Part shown: positions 26,708 to 34,911 of the stretch, piece by piece
Position numbering within the stretch: the stretch's first letter is position 1
How the letters are laid out: the number at the start of each line of letters is the position of its first letter
Assembly (NCBI GenBank): GCA_039930045.1
Contig: JBDSQB010000016.1
Location: 186,001-250,000, forward strand
Length of the DNA stretch: 64,000 nucleotides
Direction of reading: 5' to 3'
DNA from: Chthoniobacterales bacterium
Lineage (GTDB): Bacteria > Verrucomicrobiota > Verrucomicrobiia > Chthoniobacterales > DASVRZ01
Notes under the pieces: model-generated
Seen by the model: the letters and a program-made list of their open reading frames with translations, nothing else
Told to the model about the DNA's origin: nothing
Databases searched by the model: none
Program-made: the position numbers and the translations under genes

Positions 26708-27753
26708 GGCAGAAGAGGCTGCATCCGCTGCCAGAAATAGTTCGTCCACCACGGCTTGGCTGTCTCGGAAAGGTGGTCGCCGTCCTGATACATCGACAGA
26801 GTGATCGAGGCGTCGTTCGTTTCATCGAAGAACACGCAATGCCGGCTCGCCATCCACTTTCGCAGGTTCGCAATGTAAGCCGTCATCTCCTCGGATTGCG
26901 GAGTGATGTTGTTAGGACCGGGCCGGCATTTCACCCGAAAAAAAACCAGCGGAGTTCCATTCTTATCTGCGAGATCTACGATATGCGGGAGAAAGGATTT
27001 TTCCGGCGACGGATCGAAAATTCGTGGGCGCCCATCCTCCGAATTATCCACGGAGGAATCTTCCGCAGGCAGTTCTGCGGCGAGATCGGAGCGCAGCGAA
27101 GTCAGATTGAAACGCTTCTCCATGACGGCCTTTCGGTCGTCTTTTTTTTCACCAAAGGCGGTGAAGTCGAGTGCTAGATTTTCGAGTCGGGCGTGAAACT
27201 GCGCCGAGGCATTTTTGGAATAAAAAAGCCCGTTGGGTTCGACCAGCCAGCGGCGGGTCCAGGCGATTGCATCCCATGGTTTCGGCGGGTCGGGCAGGAG
27301 CAGTTTAGTGACGAGTTTGTCTTCGCCCAAGCGCACGCGATCGAGGTTGGCTTGATACAAACCATCGACGCGAAAACGCGGCCAGGTGAGATACTGATTT
27401 CGGAAAATGAAAATGACGGCTCGCGGTTTGACGCCCGATCTAACAATCACGTTTTTGAAATAAAGATACCACGCCGCCGAACTTGCTCCGCCGCGTGCGT
27501 AGAAGAAAAATCGTCGTCCGCTCAGTTGCGAGATCGGCTCGGGGTCCATCCTCGTCGTGAGCATGGAATCGCCGACGACGATGTAATCTGGGTGCGCGTT
27601 TTTGAGGTCGGCGATTTGTTCCGCCAGCTTGTCGGAGACGACATTTTCGGAGGCGAGATTGCGTTTGTTGGCGAACTGCCGAAACATGGCGAGTCCGCCC
27701 AGCGGCACCAAAATAAGAAAGGCGACGAGCTGCCAAAAAGAGCGGACTCTCAT
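26704..27753 (-). CDS. SGNH-hydrolase-like protein, partner of the MBOAT protein
   Basis: 349 residues. One amino-terminal signal-anchor (SFWQLVAFLILVPLGGLAMF) then a periplasmic domain. The SGNH-type serine block is YIVVGDSMLTTRM and the carboxy-terminal D-x-x-H block is YQDGDHLSETA, as in AlgJ/AlgX-like acetyltransferases that work with AlgI. The middle part (residues 110-260) has no other known motif. Start at ATG 27753 gives an ATGA overlap with the preceding glycosyltransferase; in-frame upstream codons are Arg/Ser-rich and unlikely. Confidence 0.78.
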   Translation of the reverse strand: MRVRSFWQLVAFLILVPLGGLAMFRQFANKRNLASENVVSDKLAEQIADLKNAHPDYIVVGDSMLTTRMDPEPISQLSGRRFFFYARGGASSAAWYLYFKNVIVRSGVKPRAVIFIFRNQYLTWPRFRVDGLYQANLDRVRLGEDKLVTKLLLPDPPKPWDAIAWTRRWLVEPNGLFYSKNASAQFHARLENLALDFTAFGEKKDDRKAVMEKRFNLTSLRSDLAAELPAEDSSVDNSEDGRPRIFDPSPEKSFLPHIVDLADKNGTPLVFFRVKCRPGPNNITPQSEEMTAYIANLRKWMASRHCVFFDETNDASITLSMYQDGDHLSETAKPWWTNYFWQRMQPLLP

Positions 27754-29360
27754 TGATCTGGAGCGATCTGATAGAGGCGAATGCCGGGGTGAAGGTAAAT
27801 GATTTCGCCGACGGGACTTTCCCAAACGGGGTTTCCGGTGGCGAAAAGTTCCCGATAAAAGGAGGCGCGCCGCTCGAACTCGGCTTGTTTTTCTGAGTTG
27901 GGTTTAAGTCCGTTGAAGAAACGATTGTAGGTCTGGCGGGTGACGGCGACGTAGCGGACGTTTTGTTTTCTGAGTGTGTCGAGCGACCCGAGATCGGCGA
28001 CGAATTCGGAGTTGAGAATCTGGCGATTTTTCCAATGAGGATCGGAGAGAAGATCGACGCGCTCATCCTGCGCAATGATGGCGGCGGGAGTGGTTTTTTG
28101 GTCGATCCATTGGCGCAAACCGCCGCGCGCGTCGGTGGAGAAGTCAGCGTAAAGATGTTGCCAGACCGAAAAGCTGGCAACGGCCCCTGCCATGACGGCG
28201 ACGAGGGCGATCAGCGCGAAAATAAGCCGGGTTTTTATCTGCCATGATTGGCGCATGATCAGGCCGGGAGCGAGGCCAGCGAGGAATGAAAACAAGGTCG
28301 TCGCGGGAAGGACGTAACGTGTGGCGGTCTTTGGCGAAAACGAAAGCAGCGCGAGAAAAAAGAACGGAAAAAGCAGTGTGAGAAGCTGGGTGGCCGTGCT
28401 TTTTTTCCAGGCGACTAACATCGCAATGGAAGTCAGCCCCAAGCCAGCCCAGATGCCGATGGGAGTAATCTCGTGCAGTTTCGCCAGATAATAGGCGTGC
28501 GGCACGTCGCGACTGAGGCCGCGATGTCCGCCGGTGGCCCCGTTCATTTCGCGTCCCAAACCGTTACTAAAATCGATCCAGTGTCGGAGCAATGGCCAAT
28601 CGACAATGATGATTGTGATGACCAATCCGCCGAGAAACCAAAGGAGGAGCCGGGCACTGTTTTGGCGGGATTTCAGAATGAGGAGCGGGAGGACAAAGAG
28701 CAAAATGATCGCTCCCAGATATTTGCCAGAAATGGCGAGAGCGGAGGCGACGCCGAGCAATGCGGCTGTGGTGGGACGCGGTGTTTTCCAAAAAACATCC
28801 AGCGCCAGAAACGTCGCGGAGAGACCGAAAAGCAGCGCCGCATCTTCCTTGAAATAATGAGCCAATTCGAATCCAAGTGGATTCAAAACGAGCAGGATCG
28901 CCGCGCCCCAGGCCGAAGCCCAGCCGCCCCAGCGCCCGGCGAGAATGGTCAGCGCGACGACCGACAAAGCGGTAAAACTCGCCGAAACCCAGCGCCCGGC
29001 GATGGCAGCGTTGAGCGGATTTTTTTCCATCAGCCCGGAATGATACGCGGCGCTCGTCGTGGTGAGGAGAAGCAGCGGGTGGAAAAAATTACGTCTTCCC
29101 GACACGATCTGGCGCACCTTGGTGTCCTCATCGGGGTGATAAGTGTAGGGAAAAGTATTGTGCCGCGTGCAGACGACGAGTGTGGTGAGGCCGACGAGAA
29201 CCAGGAAAATCAGCAGCCGCCAGGACGGACGAGCAGGGGAGGTGGATTCGAGCAGCACACGTTCAAAATAGTTTTTCGCAGGTTCTTGGCGAGCGCAAAT
29301 CTGAGTGGGTATATGCTGGTCAAAATGGGTGGCAGACGGCATTTTTAGCGGCTCACTCAT
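27750..29360 (-). CDS. GT-C glycosyltransferase, family 39-like (paralogue B)
   Basis: Up to 536 residues. The first span (WRLLIFLVLVGLTTLVVC) is followed by the catalytic loop RHNTFPYTYHPDEDTKV, matching paralogue A almost residue for residue (NHFPFYYHPDE). The tail TYNRFFNGLKPNSEK, FERRASFYREL and IIYLHPGIRLYQIAP is also shared. About 11 spans. First gene of the minus-strand operon with the SGNH and MBOAT genes. The ATG at 29360 shares the palindrome CATG with the divergent gene's ATG, leaving no leader; ATG 29342 or GTG 29258, which sits closer to the first span, are alternatives. Confidence 0.82.
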   Translation of the reverse strand: MSEPLKMPSATHFDQHIPTQICARQEPAKNYFERVLLESTSPARPSWRLLIFLVLVGLTTLVVCTRHNTFPYTYHPDEDTKVRQIVSGRRNFFHPLLLLTTTSAAYHSGLMEKNPLNAAIAGRWVSASFTALSVVALTILAGRWGGWASAWGAAILLVLNPLGFELAHYFKEDAALLFGLSATFLALDVFWKTPRPTTAALLGVASALAISGKYLGAIILLFVLPLLILKSRQNSARLLLWFLGGLVITIIIVDWPLLRHWIDFSNGLGREMNGATGGHRGLSRDVPHAYYLAKLHEITPIGIWAGLGLTSIAMLVAWKKSTATQLLTLLFPFFFLALLSFSPKTATRYVLPATTLFSFLAGLAPGLIMRQSWQIKTRLIFALIALVAVMAGAVASFSVWQHLYADFSTDARGGLRQWIDQKTTPAAIIAQDERVDLLSDPHWKNRQILNSEFVADLGSLDTLRKQNVRYVAVTRQTYNRFFNGLKPNSEKQAEFERRASFYRELFATGNPVWESPVGEIIYLHPGIRLYQIAPDQ

Positions 29361-31134
29361 GAATTTGTCTCTTCCGCTGGTCGGCCAAAAACTGGATGCC
29401 GCAGTTGCCGCCCTCGATGCGCTCGGAAAAAAAACGACCCGGCTTGCAGTCGAATGGAACTCGCGTTGGACGAAGCCGTGGATGCGCTGGGCGGAAATCC
29501 TGGCTGCGCTGGCACTGGTCGCGGTGAGCTGTTTTTACCTGTACCAGATCGCGCAAATCATGGTGACGAATCCGCTGCAAGGCGACGAGGTGGGCACGAT
29601 CAAGACTTTCAGTTCCAAGGGTGCCAAATACGTGGCGACCCATTATGGCGTGGCGAAAAACCACATTTTCTTCAACCTCCTAAACGCTTGGACCCCGCAT
29701 TCCAAGGATTACACGCCGTGGCGCGGACGCTTCTGGTCGTTCGTGGCTTTTGCGGCGTTGCTGACCTTGGCGCTGCGATTTTTCCTCCGGCGTCAATGGA
29801 TTTTGGAAGGCGCGTTATTTTTCTTTTTCTCGACCACCAGCCAGAAAATGCTGGAGACGAATCTGGCAGCGCGTGGCTATGGGCTGCTCGCTTTTTTCAC
29901 ACTGACGGGCTGTCTGCTCGTGCATCGTTATTTCGAAAAACCCGGCTGGAAACCCGCCGCCTGGCTCTGCGTCTGCGTGACGCTCGGCACTTACACGATG
30001 CCGCATTACATCCTCTATGGCGGCGTGTTAATTTTGCTGCTTTTCCTGCGCACTTGGGACTGGCGGGTGTGTCTGCTCGGCATCGCCACGGTCATCGCGA
30101 TCGGCCTGCTTTATGCGCCAGTGCTCAGCCAACTCTCCGCCGTGGTGGGAAAATATGCGGACACTTACGGTGAGTCGTATCCCGATTTCAACGCAGTTTA
30201 CACCACCATCAGCTATTATTTATTGCAGCAAAAACCCTGGGTTGTTTTCGCAGCTCTGATGGGAACCGGGTTCGCTCCATTTGTCCTCTGGCCACGAACG
30301 GATTCCACCGCCAAGCCACTCCAAATTTTGGTCGTCGCCGCGTTTCTTTTCCTCGTGATTTGCCTCAAACTCGAAACGCCGCGCCTCCGCACCACGGACT
30401 TCGTCACCATTCCATTGCTTTTCACCGGCGTGCTCGCGGCTGGACGAATTTATCGGTGGGAACACATTTCGAGTCTGCGTCCGCTGCTCGCGCTGGCCTG
30501 CGTGGCGCCGCTGATTTTTAGCACTTGGACACGCGCCAACGACTTCCATTTTACTCCCAAGGAAAACTACCTCGGTTCCGCTCAAATCATTCGCGCCATC
30601 TTCCCAGCGGGCGTCGCGGTGCACGTCAACGAGCGACCCGACAAACTCCAGCACACGCTCCCGGCGGGTTACGTGAGTCCAGTTCCATTTGACTCGGAAG
30701 CGTGGAAACGCGGGGAACTTGTCATGCTCGACTCGGACTTTCGCACGACGGAACGCTTCGCTCCAACCGGCGTCAGCGCGGACGCCATCGAGTTGCGGGT
30801 GAAGCAGGCGAAGGGTGGCTATCAGGCTGTTTCCTTCGTGCCTCCGAATAACGATTTGCTCGTTTGGACGCAAAACCAGCCGGGGCAAATCGAGATTAAA
30901 ATCAAACCCGGCCCGCCGCTTTATTCGATCAACATTCTCACCGAAAAAACTCGCGAGGCTGGCGAATGGCAGTTTGAAAACGAGAGAAACCTCGCCAAAA
31001 AAATCCAGAGTTTTCCGTCGCAGAACGGCACGCTTTACACCATCACGGGCATTGGCAAGCCGCCCGTTTCGCTGCGGTTGCGGCTCAATCCACCCGCCAA
31101 TGTCCTGCGAATCTGGGCCGTTCCCGGCAAATGA
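29359..31134 (+). CDS. GT-C glycosyltransferase-like membrane protein
   Basis: 591 residues. After an amphipathic start, the first span (WAEILAALALVAVSCFYLYQ) leads into the acidic GT-C loop TNPLQGDEVGTIK, a QGDE version of the catalytic motif, then about ten more spans and a periplasmic domain of about 200 residues. The large carboxy-terminal domain (ELVMLDSDFRTTERF, IKPGPPLYSINI) may bind the acceptor. It is the first of four overlapping genes on this strand and starts on the CATG shared with paralogue B; the stop overlaps the next ATG (ATGA). Substrate unknown. Confidence 0.7.
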   Translation: MNLSLPLVGQKLDAAVAALDALGKKTTRLAVEWNSRWTKPWMRWAEILAALALVAVSCFYLYQIAQIMVTNPLQGDEVGTIKTFSSKGAKYVATHYGVAKNHIFFNLLNAWTPHSKDYTPWRGRFWSFVAFAALLTLALRFFLRRQWILEGALFFFFSTTSQKMLETNLAARGYGLLAFFTLTGCLLVHRYFEKPGWKPAAWLCVCVTLGTYTMPHYILYGGVLILLLFLRTWDWRVCLLGIATVIAIGLLYAPVLSQLSAVVGKYADTYGESYPDFNAVYTTISYYLLQQKPWVVFAALMGTGFAPFVLWPRTDSTAKPLQILVVAAFLFLVICLKLETPRLRTTDFVTIPLLFTGVLAAGRIYRWEHISSLRPLLALACVAPLIFSTWTRANDFHFTPKENYLGSAQIIRAIFPAGVAVHVNERPDKLQHTLPAGYVSPVPFDSEAWKRGELVMLDSDFRTTERFAPTGVSADAIELRVKQAKGGYQAVSFVPPNNDLLVWTQNQPGQIEIKIKPGPPLYSINILTEKTREAGEWQFENERNLAKKIQSFPSQNGTLYTITGIGKPPVSLRLRLNPPANVLRIWAVPGK

Positions 31135-32636
31135 ATTCCGATAAAGATGCAACTCGCCTCTGGCTGCTGCTCTGCCTGCCGGCACTGATTCTGAGCGCGG
31201 TGATTCGCTGCACGCTGCTGGCAGGCTGGCGCGACGGATTTTATTTTGGACCCGACTCCGAAGGCTATTGGCGCGGCGTTTACAGCTTCTTTCATCACGG
31301 CGGATTCGACGTCGCCTCGAAACGCTCCTGGGGTTATCCGGCCCTGCAATTGCTCTCGCCGTTTGGCCCGCTCAGCCCCGGCTTCACGGCGGCTCTGATC
31401 CAGCATTTTGTCGGCTGGATCGCGATTTTTCCGCTCGCAGCTATCGTGCGACGGCTGATCCCCGAATGGCGTTGGTTCGTAGTTCCGATCACGGTCGTCT
31501 TTGCGCTCGATCCTCTGCTGGCGTTCTGGGAACACATCCTGATTGCCGATTCGCTGCTCGTCACCCTCGGGCTCGCCATTGGCTGGGCGGCGCTGGTTTA
31601 CTGGCAAAAACCAAGTTGGAAAATAGGCGCGCTGGTTCTCGGTTTGATCTTTCTCTCGATGTCCGTGCGCCCGGTCGGTCGCGCGCTCTGGGCGGGCTTT
31701 CTGCCGGTCATTTTACTGGCATCGGGGCTGCCTTGGAAACAACGCGGGTTCCATTTCCTGGTGGCGTTGATTTTCATTTTTCCGGCGATCTCGCTGACCA
31801 AAGTAAAGCAAGGCGATGACCTCCTTTTCGGCTCCGTTTTTCCTTTCATTCCAACGACTGGCGGGAAACATGCCGAACTCAAACCTGAGATTGCGCCGCT
31901 GATCGAGGCCGGTCGCGCCAATCTCTGGCAGTTCGTGCGCACCGGGCAAAAAGAAGTCTTCGTAATGACGCTGGGCCAAAACCCTGAACACACGCTCGGG
32001 CCGAAATTTGCCGCTCTCGACAAGAAGACATTCGCCGTGGTCCGCCACGACCTGGCTCGCGAGGCGATTATGCATCATCCCTTTGGCTGCTTCCAGATTG
32101 CGATGCTGAAGATCTACTCTGTGTTGGCCAACGACGTAAAATCTCTCCGCATCCGCCCGGCTCGCTTCAACAGCATTCACTCCAAATTTCTGAGCGAGGG
32201 CAACACCCGGATCGCGCCGGATTTCGCCGCTTGGTTTTTGCGAGATTCCAGCGCCACCACGCCGGAAGGTATCCGCCGCATCCTCGACGATCGAGTGCAA
32301 CCCGGCTCACTCGGGCAGCTCTACATCCGCGTCTTTCCGTGGCTGGAAAAACATTTCATGCTGTATCATTTGAAGTCCTCTCCGACTCTTCCCGCGCCCA
32401 GCTCGGTCGTGCCGCTGGTGCTGTTTCTGGTCGGAATCGTCGGCTGGTTTGCGCTGCGGCTCGGCAGTGGACTTATCCCACTGCTTTCGCTGAATGCAGC
32501 CTATCTCGGCCTCACGTTTGGGGTCGGCCGCGCCGTGCAACGCTACCGGCTTCCGTCCGAATACTTCTTCATCCTCGGCATTTTCCTGGGCATCCTCGTG
32601 CTCTGGCGGATCGGGAAAAATTTTCATCCCCGGTAA
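31131..32636 (+). CDS. multi-pass membrane protein, probable GT-C glycosyltransferase
   Basis: 501 residues, about ten spans. The first loop has GFYFGPDSEGYWRGVYS, where D and E could form the acidic catalytic site of a GT-C enzyme. The long periplasmic segment (residues 225-395) is polar with ALDKKTFAVVRHDLA and IRRILDDRVQPGS. No closer family could be named. The gene overlaps its upstream neighbour (ATGA) and its stop overlaps the start of the GtrA gene (TAATG), which ties it to polyprenyl-phosphate sugar transfer. Confidence 0.62.
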   Translation: MNSDKDATRLWLLLCLPALILSAVIRCTLLAGWRDGFYFGPDSEGYWRGVYSFFHHGGFDVASKRSWGYPALQLLSPFGPLSPGFTAALIQHFVGWIAIFPLAAIVRRLIPEWRWFVVPITVVFALDPLLAFWEHILIADSLLVTLGLAIGWAALVYWQKPSWKIGALVLGLIFLSMSVRPVGRALWAGFLPVILLASGLPWKQRGFHFLVALIFIFPAISLTKVKQGDDLLFGSVFPFIPTTGGKHAELKPEIAPLIEAGRANLWQFVRTGQKEVFVMTLGQNPEHTLGPKFAALDKKTFAVVRHDLAREAIMHHPFGCFQIAMLKIYSVLANDVKSLRIRPARFNSIHSKFLSEGNTRIAPDFAAWFLRDSSATTPEGIRRILDDRVQPGSLGQLYIRVFPWLEKHFMLYHLKSSPTLPAPSSVVPLVLFLVGIVGWFALRLGSGLIPLLSLNAAYLGLTFGVGRAVQRYRLPSEYFFILGIFLGILVLWRIGKNFHPR

Positions 32637-33058
32637 TGGTCTCTAAACTCATCTCACCAGCACTTTTGCGTCGGTTGTTCTTCTTCGTTGTCGGCGGCCT
32701 GGTCAGTTTTCTGCTCAACCTGATACCCTACAAACTGCTCACACTCGAGTTCCATTGGACTCACAACCCGGCCTACGCCGTTAGTCTCACATTCGTCACG
32801 CTGCTGATGTTCTTCTGGAATTACCGGGTGAATTTTCCCACCACCAGCCTCTGGCACGACTGCGCCTGGCGTTACCTGACCGCGACCGCCGTGGCTTGGA
32901 CGGCCAATTTCCTCCTCGTCGGCTGGTTGAAAGCGCATCTCGTCGTTGCCGCCGCCATTTTTGTGGTGGGTTTTGTCATCGCGCTTTTTAAGTTTGTCCT
33001 CTACCACAGTTGGGTCTTTCCTCATCGCCCGACCACCAACGAACTGCCGACCTTGTGA
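32636..33058 (+). CDS. GtrA-like flippase family protein
   Basis: 140 residues with four membrane spans, the standard size and layout of GtrA. Conserved features are FFFVVGGLVSFLLNLIPY near the start, then FFWNYRVNF after the second span, and FVLYHSWVFPHRP at the end. GtrA proteins are thought to move polyprenyl-phosphate sugars across the inner membrane. The start is the ATG of the TAATG overlap with the upstream gene; the stop (TGA) overlaps the GTG start of the GT2 gene. Together with that GT2 gene it matches the common GtrA-GtrB pairing. Confidence 0.88.
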   Translation: MVSKLISPALLRRLFFFVVGGLVSFLLNLIPYKLLTLEFHWTHNPAYAVSLTFVTLLMFFWNYRVNFPTTSLWHDCAWRYLTATAVAWTANFLLVGWLKAHLVVAAAIFVVGFVIALFKFVLYHSWVFPHRPTTNELPTL

Positions 33059-33930
33059 ACACCACGCCTCTTTCCCAGCTTTCCGTCACCGTCCTCATTC
33101 CGGCTTACAACGAAGTCGATGCCCTGCCGGAAACCGTCGCCGCTGTCTCGGCCCACGCGCATTTGCTGGCGAATCTGGAGATCATCGTCATCAACGATGG
33201 CTCGAGCGACGGCACGGCGGAGGTGGCGGCGCGGCTGCCCGTTCGCGTGATCAATCATGAGACCAATCACGGTTACGGCGCATCGCTCAAGGACGGCCTG
33301 CGCGAGGCGAGTCACGACTGGATCTTGATCATCGACGCCGACGGCACCTATCCCATCGACCAGATTCCCCGGCTGCTCGAGGAGAGCGACGGTTACGACA
33401 TGGTCGTCGGGGCGAGAACGGGGGAAATCGTCCAGGTCCCACTCTTGCGGCGTCCCGCGAAATGGATCATCACCCGGCTGGCGGAATATCTCAGCCAGCG
33501 GAAAATCCCCGATCTCAACTCCGGTCTCCGCCTCTTCCGCAAGGAAATCGCGATGAAGTTTTTCTCGCTTTACCCGGACGGGTTTTCGTTCACGACCACG
33601 ATCACACTCGCGATGCTCACCAATCGTTATCGGGTGAAATTTCTCCCGATCAATTACCTGAAACGCATCGGCAAAAGCAGCATCCGGCCCATTCACGACT
33701 TCGTAAATTTCACCCTGCTCATCATTCGTATCTGCGCCTACTTCAAGCCGCTGAACGTCTTCATTCCCCCGTCGTCGCTGCTCATTCTTCTGGGCCTCAT
33801 CAAGAGCGTCATCGACTACAATCACCAGGGACATCTCGGCTTGCTCGGGGTCAGTCTCGTGCTGACCGGTATTCAAATGCTCTTCATCGGACTGCTCGCC
33901 GATCTGGTCGATCAGCGGATGAAAATGTAA
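33055..33930 (+). CDS. family 2 glycosyltransferase, GtrB/DPM1-like
   Basis: 291 residues. A GT-A domain (residues 8-220) has VTVLIPAYNEVDALPETV, IIVINDGSSDGTAEVA, and the metal-binding IIDADGTYP (DxD). Two or three membrane helices follow from about residue 223 (FTLLIIRICAYFKPLNVFIP; LLILLGLIKSVI; GLLGVSLVLTGIQMLFIGLL). This is the build of bactoprenol-phosphate glycosyltransferases, which load a sugar on the lipid carrier at the cytoplasmic face. GTG start in the GTGA overlap with gtrA; an earlier ATG would read through the gtrA end in another frame. Last gene of the operon. Confidence 0.9.
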   Translation: MNTTPLSQLSVTVLIPAYNEVDALPETVAAVSAHAHLLANLEIIVINDGSSDGTAEVAARLPVRVINHETNHGYGASLKDGLREASHDWILIIDADGTYPIDQIPRLLEESDGYDMVVGARTGEIVQVPLLRRPAKWIITRLAEYLSQRKIPDLNSGLRLFRKEIAMKFFSLYPDGFSFTTTITLAMLTNRYRVKFLPINYLKRIGKSSIRPIHDFVNFTLLIIRICAYFKPLNVFIPPSSLLILLGLIKSVIDYNHQGHLGLLGVSLVLTGIQMLFIGLLADLVDQRMKM

Positions 33931-34249
33931 CTCGACACGTCATTCTCCGAGGTGAAGAAGCGACTTTTCTTTTAGCCAGTTGGTAGGATGGTATTTACAC
34001 CAAATGGAAAAGCCTCCCCATGGAACCCAGCCTTTGAAGGTGCCTCCGGTTTTTGTGCCGACGGTGGTGCCCGAGCGCGAATGGGTGCCGATCCAGACGC
34101 GCAAAAACGGGTTTCGCCCGAAGAGCCTGGAAAAGCCGCCGCTCCGACTCACCCCAGCCGTGCCGGACGGGGAACATCAGCCGCTCATCTTGCCGGGCAA
34201 CACCCGCGATTCCCTGCGCAGGCGCACTCATTTTCAACAATTCCCATCG
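33931..34249. other. intergenic stretch with an open frame leading into the phosphogluconolactonase gene
   Basis: About 320 bp with no independent gene. In the frame of the following gene there is no stop from 33980 on, so an amino-terminal extension (from ATG 34004, about 82 residues, MEKPPHGTQPLKVPPVFVP then RLTPAVPDGEHQP) cannot be excluded. The composition is Pro-rich and not like a signal peptide. An A/T-rich patch around 33960-33990 is the best place for a promoter. Confidence 0.4.
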
Positions 34250-34906
34250 ATGTCCGACATACTCCACACTACCAAATTCGTTGACGCTGCCACCCAGCAC
34301 ATCCTCAACCACGCCGCCCGGGCCATCGTCGAACGCGGTCGTTTTTTCCTCGCCCTCAGCGGCGGCAGCACACCCAAGGCGATCTACCAAAAACTCGCCG
34401 ACATCGCCCCCGACACCAGTCGATGGGTCATCACCTTTGGCGACGAACGCTGCGTGCCGCCGGACCACGCGCAGAGCAACTTCAAGATGGCCCACGAAGC
34501 CTGGCTGTATCGGGCCGACGCCACCGTTCTGCGCATCAAAGCCGAACTCGACCCCGCCGCCGCCGCGCAGGATTACGAGGCGCAGCTCGACGCCTTCCCC
34601 GACTTCCGACACGACCTCATCCTCCTCGGCATGGGCGACGACGGCCACACCGCCTCGCTCTTCCCCGGCAGCGAAGGACTCCAGGAAACCCAGCGACGCG
34701 TCATCGCCAATTTTGTCCCCTCGCTAGGCGTCTGGCGGATCACGCTCACCTTTCCATTTATCAACGCCGCGCGGAGCATCGTCTTTTTGGTAAACGGAAA
34801 ATCCAAACAATCGCTCGTGGAATCCATCCTCCGAGGCGGCACGGATTATCCCTCCGAACGCATCACGCCGACCGACGGCCAGCTCCTCTGGCTCCTCGGC
34901 GAATAA
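34250..34906 (+). CDS. pgl: 6-phosphogluconolactonase
   Basis: 218 residues, typical for Pgl, which hydrolyses 6-phosphogluconolactone in the oxidative pentose phosphate pathway. Motifs are FFLALSGGSTPKAIYQKL near residue 27 (phosphate-binding), WVITFGDERCVPPDHAQSNF, and the catalytic histidine region LILLGMGDDGHTASLFPGSE. Start chosen at the ATG that begins the domain. No zwf or gnd is near, so the pathway is split in this genome. Convergent with the LolC/E gene, separated by 5 bp. Confidence 0.94.
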   Translation: MSDILHTTKFVDAATQHILNHAARAIVERGRFFLALSGGSTPKAIYQKLADIAPDTSRWVITFGDERCVPPDHAQSNFKMAHEAWLYRADATVLRIKAELDPAAAAQDYEAQLDAFPDFRHDLILLGMGDDGHTASLFPGSEGLQETQRRVIANFVPSLGVWRITLTFPFINAARSIVFLVNGKSKQSLVESILRGGTDYPSERITPTDGQLLWLLGE

Positions 34907-34911
34907 TTGTC

